Of a stretch of 64,000 nt of DNA, positions 10,480 through 21,105 are shown one piece after another. Source of the DNA: Codonopsis lanceolata (Eukaryota; Streptophyta; Magnoliopsida; Asterales; Campanulaceae); NCBI GenBank assembly GCA_013146195.2, contig CM028380.1, forward strand, positions 84,291,142 through 84,355,141, written 5' to 3'. The position numbers were made by a program, and so were the translations under genes. Every line of letters starts with the position of its first letter. The first letter of the stretch is position 1. The notes beneath the pieces were generated by a model, which was not told where the DNA came from, searched no databases, and worked only from the letters and a program-made list of their open reading frames with translations.

Positions 10480-11166
10480 CTCCTTTTCGTACGCACATTA
10501 GTCTCTTCTTTCCCTTCTTTTTTTTATCTTTTTTTAATCTGTACAGATATTTATTATGTAATGGAATATAATTCTATATGATGTACAAAAATAAAATGCA
10601 GACTCGTGATACATACATAAAATAAAATTATACCAATTTTTAGGGGTAATGGCATGCTGCACTTCTGAAACGGGTCTCAAAAGAATACACCTTCAGATTG
10701 GAGCGGACATTTCTGATGATATGGAAATGGAAAGACCGTCGCCTTCCCCTGTTTTCTCGGCGTATTGTGGCTGTTGAGCCCGTGGCCATAGCCTTTCTTT
10801 TAGGTTTCTTACTTTCTTCGCGATCAGACGTAGCAGCAGTGAACGGTCGGGCAGAAAACCAGGATACCAGGCTGATCAGGGAGGCTGGAAAAATCCTTGC
10901 TGGCGCCACCCATGCATAGTTTGGGCGCCAAGCCAGGAGGTAACATGGGTGGAGCCCAGTTCCCTTCCTTGCCATTTTGTTCAGCCACTGTTTAGCACTG
11001 TTGTTCAGAAATTGTCCGTTCTTCAGATTTTTGGTATAAAAGGGAACGGAGACTAGCCTGCCTCTTCACTAATTTTAACAATTCATTCATCTCGCCATCT
11101 TCTAAACTTTTCTCTTGCTCAGCCGTTACTCTTCTTGCCTTATAATCCTTTGCATCTCTTTCATAA
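10480..11166 (+). other. Intergenic region between the two antisense genes of element B
   Basis: The left half holds AT-rich sequence with AATAAAA-like motifs near 10589, suitable as 3' end signals for the PMD gene. The right half is a plausible promoter and leader for the next gene, with a TATA box at 11035 and a C/T-rich leader. A GGCGCC-bounded inverted motif at about 10901-10931 resembles the GGCGCC hairpin in the element B LTR. A 73-codon plus-strand ORF here (10698-10919) has no recognisable domain. Confidence 0.5.
11035..11044 (+). promoter_or_regulatory. TATA box for the DUF7745-like antisense gene
   Basis: TATAAAAGGG is a textbook plant TATA box. It lies 132 bp upstream of the first ATG (11167), with a C/T-rich leader typical of plant 5' UTRs. 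This suggests the antisense gene has, or had, its own promoter rather than using the LTR. Confidence 0.6.
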
Positions 11167-12869
11167 ATGGCCGCACGTATTCCCACGGCTTCGGAAGTTG
11201 AAGTTTATTGGATTTTTGGATTCTCTCCCTGCGATCAGACGAGCGGGACTGGTTTGATCATATCTTTGGATTCAGGTGCCTACTGTCCTGGAGGAACGTC
11301 ATTATAAATTGGGACATGTTAAGAGGAGCCGCTAGGTTTTGGTCTCCTCAAGACCATCTGTTTAACTTCGGCATGAATGAGACGTGCCCCACATTTGAAG
11401 AATTCTGCGCGATGCTGGGGGTGGCACCTTCTCGTCAGATCGCAGTGCCTGCCTACAGGAGACGTCCATATATGGCCATCCGGGAGCTATTCCATACTAC
11501 CCGCCAGGCTACTCCAGGTTTCTTTAATTGAGAGACCTTTAATTTGACCGTCCTCCCTGGGGTCTTCACAGAATTTAGGGAGGATGACGTAGATTACTTG
11601 CGGCGTAGGCTGACAGTGCTCTTTCTTTGTCTGGTAGGGAGATATATGTTGGTGGGTCCACCTAGATTTGTTGATGTGCGGGTCGTTGACCTTGCATTAC
11701 AGGCTCGAGATTGCCAGTTGAATATTGTCCTGATGATTCTGGCAGAGACCTTCGCGGGCCTGACTGCTTTTGCCGGCGGTAAAGAACTATTCCCTACCGG
11801 TAGCCCCATTCTGGTCCATATGTGGCTAGAAGAGCACTTTCTTTGGGTTCTGGCTCCCGTGCCGCATGGAGCATCATATGACCTGGCACTTTATGGCGTT
11901 CGTGGGCATCTTACTCAGACCAATAACTCTGAATTTGATTGGGCTGATCATTTTTACCGTTGAGGCTCCATGGACATAATCTGGGTAATTCATCATTGGG
12001 AGATCCGGCGTTTCCTTCAGTATTCCGCTGAATATAGTCAAGTGGTCATGCTGGGTATTGAGCGGACCTCCTTTTATTAGCCGGACCGGATCTTGCGTCA
12101 ATTTGGGAGAGAGCAGGTGATCCCGGACACAACTCGTCCCATATGTATGGCGGTGGAGAATATTGGCGAGGACTTGGGTCCCACTATTCAGGGCATGTGG
12201 CACCGGGATTCAGAGAGGCTGGAGATAGCCTATCCATTTGCTGATTACATGAATTTGTCCTATGGGTACTTGGCATGGATCATGGTAGGCTGGCGAGGCG
12301 TTATCAGGTGCGGACAAAGGAACTTGCTGGGCCGCCATGTTACTAACGGGATAGATGCTCGCCTGATGGAGATATGCGAGGGTATTGATAGCTCAGGGTT
12401 AGTCGTTCCTCAGGCTTTAGAGGCGGAATTCAAGAGGGTACATGGTCTTGATGCCCGAACAGCTCCTGGACCGAATACTGCGGGTCCCAGCAATGCACCC
12501 CGCAGATTAAGCAATGCTAGTAGGGAGCATAACCCATGGGAACCAGAAGTAGCTGCTGCTCCTCCCCAGACTGGTTGGGGCACGGCTTTCAGAGCTGGCG
12601 GCAATGAACCCCCACGGCTGAGCATGGCGAGCAGGCATGATAACCCGTGGGAACAAGAGATAGTTGTTCCTCCTCCCCCACCCGTATGGGGTACTGCTTT
12701 CAGGGATGACGGAGCTGGTCTGAGCAATACAGCTACCCAGGAGAACGAGGACACTGACGATGAAGAGGGAGACACTTCTGGTGGCTCACACGCTGGTGAG
12801 TCTAGATCTTCTTCTGCACCTCGCAGAAGGAGTATATGGGCCCGGCTCGATGGACGTCGTAGACATTGA
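11167..12869 (+). pseudogene. DUF7745-like (plant mobile domain-related) gene, antisense in element B, broken
   Basis: One frame runs 11208-12869, interrupted only by stops at 11529 (TGA), 11961 (TGA) and 12078 (TAG). The first ATG at 11167 joins it through a frameshift near 11200. The N-terminal part has NWDMLRGAARFWSPQ.. and CPTFEEFCAMLGV, the middle has ILAETFAGLTAF and MWLEEHFLWVLAPV, and further on ILRQFGREQVIPD. This order resembles DUF7745/PMD-like proteins common in plant retroelements. The C-terminal ~150 residues are low-complexity, with two copies of a motif around NPWEPE/NPWEQE followed by a proline run and WGTAFR, ending in an acidic then basic tail. The function is unknown. The gene lies between integrase and the PMD gene, opposite to gag-pol. 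Confidence 0.68.
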
Positions 12870-13566
12870 TAGACCACTCTAGGGCTAAAGTTGCAAAAAA
12901 AAAAAGGGATAGTTTCTGGGAAAACAAGGGGGGTACAGGCAATGTATGGATATGTACATGCAATCAATGTATAATTTAGATGTCTTAATAAATATTCCTA
13001 AGTTGCACCGGTGGACTCATAATATTATATTTTAGTGTCTTAATATGAGCTTCTTGTCGTGGTTTTCCTTTTCTGTCAGTTGAGCTTCTGATATTTTGAA
13101 GACTTGGAGGTAGCATGCCGAGGACTCAAATAGTGTCTTCCCACTCATTTTTCTCCTTATTATTTTATTTTTTTATACGCTCTAACTTTTGCCTAAACCG
13201 CCCTTTCGTGTTTTCGACCTAGCAAGCCCTTATTTCTCCTTTTAATTGTTATATATATATTTTTTTTTTCATTTTTTTCATCATTTTTTTTATGCCCTAA
13301 CTTTTGCATAGGCCGCCCTTTCGGGTTTTCAGCCTAGCGGGCTGGAAAGAGAAGCATCTGCTGGATAGAAAAGCTCAGGCATAGTACCTTTTGAGTTTGT
13401 CGAGGTTGAAGGGCTGGACAAGATCTTCTCCATCCTGGTTTGTGAGAAGTACGACACCTCTTGATCGGATCTCCTTAACAATGTATGGTCTCATCCAGGG
13501 AGACTTCCATTTTCCCCTAGTATCAACATAACTAGGAGGTTTTTCTCGAAGCACGAGGTCTCCGAC
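12870..13566. other. Element B spacer between antisense gene and integrase, with a short repeat pair
   Basis: No gene is supported. Two similar copies of a ~48-bp sequence (ctaacttttgc... ccgccctttcg... cctagc) lie at about 13182-13230 and 13296-13344, separated by T-rich tracts and an AT run near 13250. From about 13380 the minus strand resembles the tail end of the integrase coding region, but is outside the open frame. Confidence 0.45.
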
Positions 13567-14796
13567 TTAGATGTCGCGGCCTTTGACTTTTTTATTGAAA
13601 GCCCGGGCGATGCGCCTTTGATATGCCCGGGTATGCTCTAGGGCTAGCAGGCGTCGTTCATCGATCAGGGCCAATTCTTCATATCGCCCTTTGACCCAGT
13701 CAATTTTTGCTATGTCAGATTCCATCATCACTCTTAGTGATGGGATTTCAACTTCTATCGGCAGTATCGCCTCCATGCCATATGCTAGAGAGTAAGGGGT
13801 AGCCCAGTGGGTGTGCAGACTGAGGTACGATAGCCCCAAAGGGCTAGCGGTAATTTTTCTGTCCAGTCTCTTCCTGTATCACCCATTTTTCTGATGATGT
13901 TTTCAAGTGTTTTATTGGCTGCTTCAACGGCACCATTGGCTTGCGGCCGATAGGGAGAGGATTTGTGTCTTTGGATTTTGAACTCGTCGAGTAGATGGTT
14001 CACGTCCCCTTCAAAATGTGAGCCGTTGTCAGAGATTATCTCGAAAGGTACCCCGTATCTCTATATATTATTGGCCCGAATGAATTCAGACACCTTTCGG
14101 GCATTTAGAACTTCGTAGGAAGAGGCTTCCACCTACTTTGTAAAGTAATGGACGGCTACCAGGATGTATTCATGGCCAATGGATCCCTTCTGGTGAAATT
14201 TGGCCTATGACGTCGATTCCCCATGTTGAGAAGGGTCAGGGGGCTGTGGAGTTATATAAAACGTGTGGGGGCACATCCTGCAGATTGGCAAAACGTTGAC
14301 ATTTTTCGCAATGTCGCACCCACCGAATACAATTGGTTTCGAGCGTACTCCAATAATACCCCTGTCGGATAACTTTCTTGGATAGCATATGGCCATTCAT
14401 GTGGGGCCCGCATGTACCACCGTTCAGTTGATCCATGATTTGCTCAGCCTTGGCCTGGTCGACACATAATAAGTTAAGGCCTTGAGAGTGCCTTTTATAC
14501 AGGCTGCCACCGCTGAGTACAAATTGTGAGGCCCACCTTCGCAAGGAGACTCTTCTTCTTTTATCTAGGCCGGGAGGATAAATACCTTTTTGAAGCAGAT
14601 TAAAGATATCCGCATACCAGGGCTCGTGATCTGCCTCAGGGGCTGCATTAATTTTGAAACAGTATGCCGGAGTGACCTTCTTCCCGACTACGAATGGTTG
14701 AACATTGGTTTCTGCGGGAATCTGGATTAGTGATGCCAGAGTAGCCAAGGCATCAGCGAATTGATTCCTATCTCGTGGCAGATAATGGAACGACAT
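13567..14796 (-). pseudogene. Element B integrase (Tat/Ogre type), frameshifted
   Basis: The frame starts with the end of the second RNase H (PRDRNQFADALATLASL). It then shows the integrase zinc-binding domain with HMNGHMLSKKVIRQGYYW and CEKC. The catalytic core follows: WGIDVIG (first Asp, just past a TGA at 14236), then the SDNGSHF region near 14015-14035 in another frame, then SSPYRPQANGAVEAANKTLE (catalytic Glu, ORF 13785-14003). The C-terminal part (13567-13839) has ATPYSLAYGMEAILPIEVE, as in Tat elements. At least two frameshifts and a stop inactivate it. Its job would be to insert the cDNA into the genome. Confidence 0.88.
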
Positions 14797-14841
14797 AGAA
14801 CCAAATCGTGCGGCAAGTGCTGTTAGTTTGGCATGATAGAG

Positions 14842-15729
14842 CTACAGTCGAGGATCCTGGGTTTTCCACCTCCCTTCGACTTGATTTATGTTCAGGGCAG
14901 AGTCTCCATAGAGTTCGAGATATTTGGCTCCCCTTTGGAGAGGTTCTTCTAGGCCAGCAATACAAGCTTCATATTCCGCTGTGTTATTTGAACATTCGAA
15001 CTCCAACCTTATAGCTAGCGGAGTATGAGAGTCAGCCGGATCGATGAGCAAGATTTCTATGCCAAAGCCTCTTTTGTTGGAGGCTCCGTCAAAGAACATC
15101 TGCCAACTGGTGTCGTGGTCAGTGATTTCCAGGACACCTTCATCTGGGAAACTAGGCTCAGTCGCATCTTCGGCCTTCAAGGGTAGATCGGCTAAGTGGT
15201 CCGCAATCACGCTCCCTTTGATAGATTTGAGTGTGACATAGATTATGTCAAACTCGTTGAGAAGAAAGGACCACTTGGCTAGTCGGCTGGACAGTGATGG
15301 CTTACCGAAGATGTACTTGATAGGGTCCATTTTGGATAAGAGTTTGATGGACCTTCCTTGGAGATAAGTCTTGAGCCTTTGAGTGGCCCAGACTAGGCCG
15401 GTGCAGCTTTTCTCCAGTGCTGAATAGTTTAGCTCGCTTCCTTGTAGCTTCCTATATATGAAGTATATGGCATTTTCAACATAGGAATCTTTTTTCTCTT
15501 GGGCGAGCATAGCCCCTACTGACGTGTCTGTGACGGTTAAATATATGAGGAGAGGTTTATGTGTATGGGGTGGAGCTAGCACAAGGGGATTGGTAAGGTA
15601 GGCTTTTATTTTTTCGGAGGCTAGCTGGCACTTTTCGTCCCACACTTGGTCAGTATTCTTTTTTAGGAGTTTGAAGAGGGGCTCACATGTGGTTGTCAGC
15701 TGCCGGATGAAATGACTGATATACTGCAA
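14842..15729 (-). pseudogene. Element B RNase H plus second archaeal-type RNase H
   Basis: The first ~180 residues are the RT-linked RNase H (LLIYLTVTDTSVGAMLAQE, ALEKSCTGLVWATQRLK). After a spacer (ADHLADLPLK), a second RNase H begins with WQMFFDGASNKRGFGIE and continues through CSNNTAEYEACIAGLE to LELYGDSALNINQVEG. The D..E..D acidic residues are visible. This tandem pair is typical of the Tat lineage. The frame opens after a TGA at 15730 and ends at a TAG at 14842. The reading frame continues directly into integrase, so these are point nonsense changes in one former polyprotein. Confidence 0.9.
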
Positions 15730-15768
15730 TCAACCTAGGACGCCTTTGACTTCGGTTGGAGTTTTCGG

Positions 15769-16710
15769 CTATGGCATCTCTAGGATGGCTTTGATCTTTG
15801 CTGGCTCGATCTCGATGCCCTGCTCGGTTACTAAGAATCCCAGGTCTTTGCCTTTGGTAACCCCAAATGTGCATTTGGTAGGGTTAAGCTTCATTTGGTG
15901 CTTCCTTAACCTTTCGAAGAATTTTCGAAGGTCTTTGATATGGGCACCGTTGGCGTCGCTGGAATGCATGATAATGTCATCAACATAGACCTCCATTTCT
16001 TTGTGGATCATGTCGTGGAAGAGGGTGGTGGCAGCCCTCTGATAAGTAGCCCCGACATTTTTTAGTCCAAATGGCATGACAGTATAGCAATAAGTACCCC
16101 AAGGAGTAGTAAATGAAGTCTTCTCCTGGTCCTCTGCTGCCATTTTGATTTGATTATAGCCCAGCATGCCGTCGACGAAGGATCGGACTTTGTGAGCAGC
16201 GACGGCGTCTACCACAATATCAATATTGGGTAGAGGAAAGTCATCTTTGAGCGACGCTTTGTTGAGGTCGCGAAAGTCTACACAGATCCGGACTTCCCCG
16301 TTGGGCTTGGGAACGGTCACTATATTGGACAGCCAGATCGGGTATTCAACTACCCGAATGAAGTTGACGCACATCTGCTTCATGATTTCTTCTTTAACTT
16401 GTTGTGACCATTCTGGCTTGATGCGGCGGAGCTTTTGCTTGACTGGGCGAGCATCCGGATATATGGAAATTCAGTGTTCGACTATGGCTGGGTCTAGCCC
16501 CGGCATATCTTCGTAGGACCAGGCAAATATGTCCACGAATATTTTGAGGAGATCAATGAGTGCTACCCTTTCAGAACCTTGCAGGTAGCTGCCGATTTTG
16601 ATTTCTTTGATTTCATTGTCCAGCCCCAGATTGATAGTGGACAGGTCTTCAGTTGCTGCTGATGAATGGCTCTGTTCCTGGTGCTCAACTGACTTTACAA
16701 GCTCAAGCAA
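15769..16710 (-). pseudogene. Element B reverse transcriptase
   Basis: The upstream part reads DIFAWSYEDMPGLDPAIVEH, then a TGA at 16471. The same frame continues through VKQKLRRIKPEWSQQVKEE to the RT core: VRICVDFRDLNKAS, FPLPNIDIVVDAV, GYNQIKMAAEDQEKTSF, YCYTVMPFGLKNVGATYQRA and the catalytic YVDDII. It ends at TAG 15769 near AILEMP. All core motifs are present and close to Tat/Ogre consensus, so this is a recently dead copy. It would copy element RNA into DNA within virus-like particles. Confidence 0.92.
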
Positions 16711-16716
16711 ATAATT

Positions 16717-17112
16717 TTAATCTTTTGGGTCTATTTCATTAAATGACTCATTATCATAATTATTATTATTTAATGCGTCTTTTAATGTAGATGCAACTAA
16801 GGAATAAGCAAAGACATTTAGATTATCATTAAAAGCAAACTGTACAGGGTTTATTACATTATTGAGGACATGGGGTTTGAGATCCTCAACTTTAGGTAAC
16901 GGATCGGTAGATGACCAATTCGTAAAGCTAGGGGAAGGAATAGGGATAGTATATCCAAAGCGGTTCACTAGGTCTGCGGGCATCAGGAGCGGGCCGGTCG
17001 TGGTATACCAGTTCTGCAGAGGCTTATCAGCAATAAGTTCGAACTCAGTAGGGAGCTCTTTATAATAAGTGCCTCCTTCTATCATACCCAAGAAGATGTC
17101 TCCTCTAAACAT
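16717..17112 (-). pseudogene. Element B pol N-terminal segment, function not recognised
   Basis: This 131-codon frame begins at an ATG (17112) and ends at TAA 16717. It is in the same frame as RT, so it was probably the N-terminal part of the pol polyprotein. It contains YYKELPTEFELIADKPLQNW and an Asn-rich tail (NNNNYDNES). A protease would be expected here, but I find no D(T/S)GA-type active site or the usual flap. Either the protease was deleted or it has diverged beyond recognition by eye. Confidence 0.5.
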
Positions 17113-17188
17113 CTATTAGAAACTCCTTTATTAATCAGCGTATTTTACAGCTCCTTTATTTATGGCTAATTAGACTAACTTGCTCCTC

Positions 17189-18214
17189 TTAGACCTCCTT
17201 GGCTTGATTTGTTTCAAAGATCTTTGTGCCTGCCACCGTCATTACCTTGTTATCAATGAGATCCTGAATGGCATCTCTGAGCGTATAGCACTTGTCGGTG
17301 AGATGACCACTGCATCGATGATACCCACAATACTGGGAATGGTTCCAAGTAATATGTAACGGTTTGGGTGGTCGGTAATTATCCATGGGCTTCAGTATCC
17401 CATGGGCCCATAGTGTTTGGAGTATTTCAGATCTTGGGGCGGGCAGGTCATCATAATTCCTTGGAATTGTTTCTTTTCGGCCTCTTGGCTTGGACAAATG
17501 GCCAGGTTGGGATTTGGTTAAGCAACCGAGTGGGGTTCTCTCTCTTGGATAATATTGTACTGGAATGGGGTTGCTTGGACCTTGGCCCAATAGGGATTCT
17601 TTTTCTGGTATACAAATGATTTCCTTTAGAGTCCCTGGGGTCATTTGTTGAGAATTGGTATTTGAGGGATCAATAGTGGGGTAATTCCTTTGACTGTAAT
17701 AGCAGGCATCCAGGTGGGGGGGATCAGCGTTGATTTCTGGAGAATATGGGTTAGAATTATGGGCGCTTGAAATCACATTACCTTGGGCAAGGAGGTCATC
17801 ATTTGGCTGGTGGCTGGCACTGGGTAGGTTTCTGGAGGCTTGGAAAAGGATATTTTTTGTGGTATCAGGGGAATTTATTTCAGGAGAATGGGAAGTATTA
17901 GGGACGTATTTTGGAATCTTGGCTTTTTGGGAAAAAATGGTGAGAGTTTCTAAAAAACCTGCCAGGAGATCATTTACCACCTGATTTGTTATTCTTTCTG
18001 CATGGGCATCCAGTTCCTTTCTTAACCAAGCCTCAAGCCTAGGAGGAGGTGCATACACAACAATTTCCTTTTCTGGCTCCCAGCTGTCACAGTTGTCGCT
18101 AGTCCCGACCATAGCTTTCTTATTCTTTCTTTGCCATCTTGCTCGGATCGTACCCTTTGTACGATTCGCCCTTTGTCCGATCCGAACCGATACCCTTTGT
18201 TCTGATTTCTGCAC
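17189..18214 (-). CDS. Element B gag-like protein, short, with Tat-type zinc-knuckle region
   Basis: The 341-residue ORF is intact. The N-terminus is basic. About residues 50-100 are charged and helical (LEAWLRKELDAHAERITNQV). The middle is Asn/Ser/Pro-rich and low in complexity. Near the C-terminus is CGYHRCSGHLTDKCYTLRDA, which matches the C..H..GH..C plus helical segment found at the end of Tat/Ogre gag. The usual ~100-residue capsid core (retrotransposon gag domain) between these parts is not visible, and 341 residues is short for Tat gag. An internal loss of the capsid region is likely, which would leave the element dependent on other copies. Confidence 0.68.
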   Translation of the reverse strand: MQKSEQRVSVRIGQRANRTKGTIRARWQRKNKKAMVGTSDNCDSWEPEKEIVVYAPPPRLEAWLRKELDAHAERITNQVVNDLLAGFLETLTIFSQKAKIPKYVPNTSHSPEINSPDTTKNILFQASRNLPSASHQPNDDLLAQGNVISSAHNSNPYSPEINADPPHLDACYYSQRNYPTIDPSNTNSQQMTPGTLKEIICIPEKESLLGQGPSNPIPVQYYPRERTPLGCLTKSQPGHLSKPRGRKETIPRNYDDLPAPRSEILQTLWAHGILKPMDNYRPPKPLHITWNHSQYCGYHRCSGHLTDKCYTLRDAIQDLIDNKVMTVAGTKIFETNQAKEV

Positions 18215-18596
18215 TACTTTCCCGTACTAACCGGCCAGTACTATCTCTGCCTTTCCAAATTCGGGCCAGGTTTCTGAGGAAAATGGGTTATGGAGGAGGT
18301 ATCAGAAGGCTGGCTGAAGGCTTTCTGGGCTTGGAGTACAGCGTGCCTTGATTAGTATATTTTATTATTATTTATTTTCCCTACAATTGACCGGATAAGC
18401 ACCTTCTTTATTTTGACAGTCTCAGGACTTTTTCTGGAACAATGGATTCTTTCTCTAGAGTATAGAACCAACGTATTCCACCTGCCTTTTCACTTCCCAA
18501 GATCGGACTGATCCCAGACGAAGAGCATATACTCTTTCCATGATCCACTATTCGAAAATGGTCTATATATAGACTTTTTTTATATATTTTTTATTC

Positions 18597-18641
<45 letters not shown>

Positions 18642-19478
18642 TTTTTTTTTTTTTTTTGACAGGGGCTGACTCACAATTCAGAGATGCAAAAACCGGTCGG
18701 TCTATGATATGTCCTGAGAATCTATATGCATTCTAGCGTTGGCTTATGCAGGGGGTAGGCTGGCCATGGGGTAGGGTAACAGTTCGGAATATTCCTATAT
18801 GCGTACACGTGTGTGCGGTATCTAAAAAACAGTAAAATCTTTATTCATTTACAGATCTATAAACAGAAAAATATAACAGATATGGTCTGTCTTGCTGTTA
18901 CGTGTGGATTTTCTCGGCCTTTTAATTTGGGAGCAAGCAAGCAAGCACGTCACATTAAGAAATAGAAAGAAAAGCGGGAAATTTATCTATTCCTGTTAAT
19001 TACAAATATAGTCTCATGCCCCTAAAATAAAATGACAGAATGAATGCAAATATGTACAAATTGAGCAGAATAATAAAAAGGAAAAATAAACAGAAAGAAA
19101 TAATAATATAGAGCTGAAAAATAAGCAATATTAAGAATAAAGCCCCGGCCCTTTTATTGTGCTGCCCGAAATTTTTATTGTAAACATATATATAGTATAT
19201 ATATATATATATTAAACTCCTTTTTGTTGAATTTTTTTTTGATTTTTATTATATTTTTTTAGAACAATATTTTTAAATACACATGTAACAGTTATCGGAA
19301 CGAAACTGCTGCAAGATGGAGGATCATATCCACAAATATAGACACGGGTGTATAGGAACGCAATATTCAAATGCATAAATTAATATAGCAAGCATACTTT
19401 AGCTAGAAACAAAGAAAAACAAAAATAAAGTTTTTGTTTTATGAGTCTAGCCCTCCATTTTATTTAAAATAAAACAAC
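18215..19478 (-). other. Element B leader between primer-binding site and gag
   Basis: No supported gene lies in this ~1.26-kb untranslated leader. It contains an uninterrupted (TA)n tract at 18599-18638 followed by a T run to about 18657, a second (TA)n stretch near 19187-19212, and otherwise AT-rich sequence. Leaders of this length before gag are normal in large Tat-lineage elements. Confidence 0.55.
18599..18638. repeat. (TA)n microsatellite
   Basis: About 20 uninterrupted TA dinucleotides are followed by a ~20-bp T run. The tract lies in the element B leader and is likely to vary in length between copies. Confidence 0.95.
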
Positions 19479-19496
19479 TCCCCAATAAAGTCGCCA
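19479..19496 (-). promoter_or_regulatory. Element B primer-binding site (tRNA-Arg type)
   Basis: Directly inside the 5' LTR, the minus strand reads TGGCGACTTTATTGGGGA. This resembles the TGGCGACTC..TGGGGA site that Ogre and related Tat elements use with a tRNA-Arg primer. Mismatches in the middle suggest decay. Its position fixes the minus-strand orientation of element B. Confidence 0.75.
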
Positions 19497-20945
19497 CTAT
19501 GGGTTCCCGGGACGTGCGCTCGCGCGCCCTTGGATAGGGGTGTGCGTACGTGCGGATGCGGGACATCCACGGCTCTCGTTCTACCCTCCCTTGTTTAGGG
19601 AAATACGAAATCAAAAGTGCGAGAGGAGTGCTGTCTAAGATAGCGCGTTGGAATGCGCCTCGGTTGCCTTTAGTGGATTTTTGATCCAATATGGGAACTT
19701 TGGATTTCTCGCATCAAATTATCCCTTTTTTAGGGGATACCAGAATATGAGAATGCATCAGCCTTTCATTCTCATTTTCCCTTTTTTAGGGGAAAACGGA
19801 AAAGTGCAAAAAAGGATATTGCGACACCCCCACTATGGATTTTATTAAAATAGCCTTATGGCCCCTTTTGGATCACTATGGGAGCTTTGGGTTTCCCGCA
19901 TCAAGTCATCCCTTTTTTAGGGGATATCAGGATATGGGAATACATCACCCTTCCATTCTTATTCTCCCTTTTTTAGGAAAAAACGGAAAAGTGCAAAGAA
20001 GGAGTGTTGCGAGGCCCCACTGGATCCAAAAAGTTTTTAGAGTCGTCATCTTTATTTTAAGGCAAAATAAAGCAAAACCAAAAAAGAAGAAAAGAAAACC
20101 AGAGATAGAAAATGGGTTCGGAGACTAAGTTACGAGTTGGGAAGGTGCTAGGCACCCAACTCGCCCTTTCGGTCTCAAAAATAGTTTGTGGCTAAAGTAT
20201 GCTTATTGTTATATTTATTTAGCAAATAAATAAAGCATTAAAAGACAGGAAAATAAAACAAATACATCCGTGGCTACATTATTTACGGACTTGCAGCCAT
20301 TTCCTTACAATAATTACAAACGTATTTAAAAATGTTTGGCCATTATAACGGCTCTTTTACATAATATTTCCTAATCTAATCCGGGCAGCACAACGGCTTA
20401 TATTGGCTACATTGGGCCGGATTTAAATAATAACTTTATAAATAATAAATAAAAAGAACGCCCTTAAATGCTATTACCTTTTAGAGCAGTAGTGTGCTCG
20501 CTCTGTCCTTTAGGGAGAGGGAGTCTTTTGTTGTTGTTGTTGTTGTGTTGTTGTTGTTGTGGCAGAATGACTGCTTATTTTAGATGACTTTGGCTCGTTC
20601 ACTCAGGCAGAATGACGGCTTATTTATGGTTGTTTTGGCTCGCTCACTCGGGCAGAATGACGGCTTATATGGGTTGGTTTTCAGCCAATTACTCGGGCAG
20701 AGTAACAACTTACTTTATGGATTTTGGACAAGGGAAGTGGGGTGGATACCTAACTAAAAGGCTAGGGATCACTTTTAACCGGTGGATTTGTGTTTTGGTG
20801 GAGCTTGCACGGGGTTTGGAGGCTTTGGTGGGCTACACACTCCTATCTCGCTTCTCTCGTTACTTCAGCGTTGTTGAGACGCAGAAGAAATTTCTCAGCG
20901 TTTCTTCTGTCTGATTTCTGTGTGTCTGAAGGGGAGCCCAACACT

Positions 20946-20957
20946 CCTATTTATAGG
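20946..20957 (-). promoter_or_regulatory. TATA box of element B promoter
   Basis: The minus strand reads CCTATAAATAGG, a good plant TATA box. It lies about 330 bp into the 5' LTR in element sense, with pyrimidine- and adenine-rich sequence downstream, so U3/R would meet near 20910-20920. The left LTR has CCTATATATAGG at the same place. Confidence 0.65.
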
Positions 20958-21072
20958 CTGGAGGAAGGATACATCGGGCAATACATTTTCTCTCTTCGTG
21001 CATCTTTTTTTTGTACACTCCGTTGAAGAAATGATACATTGCGGCAACTGTAGTGCACTGTCGACGCATCTT

Positions 21073-21105
21073 GGCGCCACCCCCACAAATCATGTGGGTG
21101 GCGCC
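21073..21105. repeat. GGCGCC hairpin in element B U3
   Basis: Arms GGCGCCACCC (21073-21082) and GGGTGGCGCC (21096-21105) are perfect complements. An extra ACA/TGT pairing past a 2-base bulge leaves the loop aatca. The left LTR copy (about 4513-4546) has lost one arm. A related GGCGCC-bounded motif occurs upstream of the antisense DUF7745-like gene. It lies upstream of the TATA box, so it could be a protein-binding palindrome. Confidence 0.6.

Noticed and set aside
12410..12967. 185-codon minus-strand ORF
   Set aside because: It is the shadow of the proline-rich tail of the plus-strand DUF7745-like gene, with no domain of its own.
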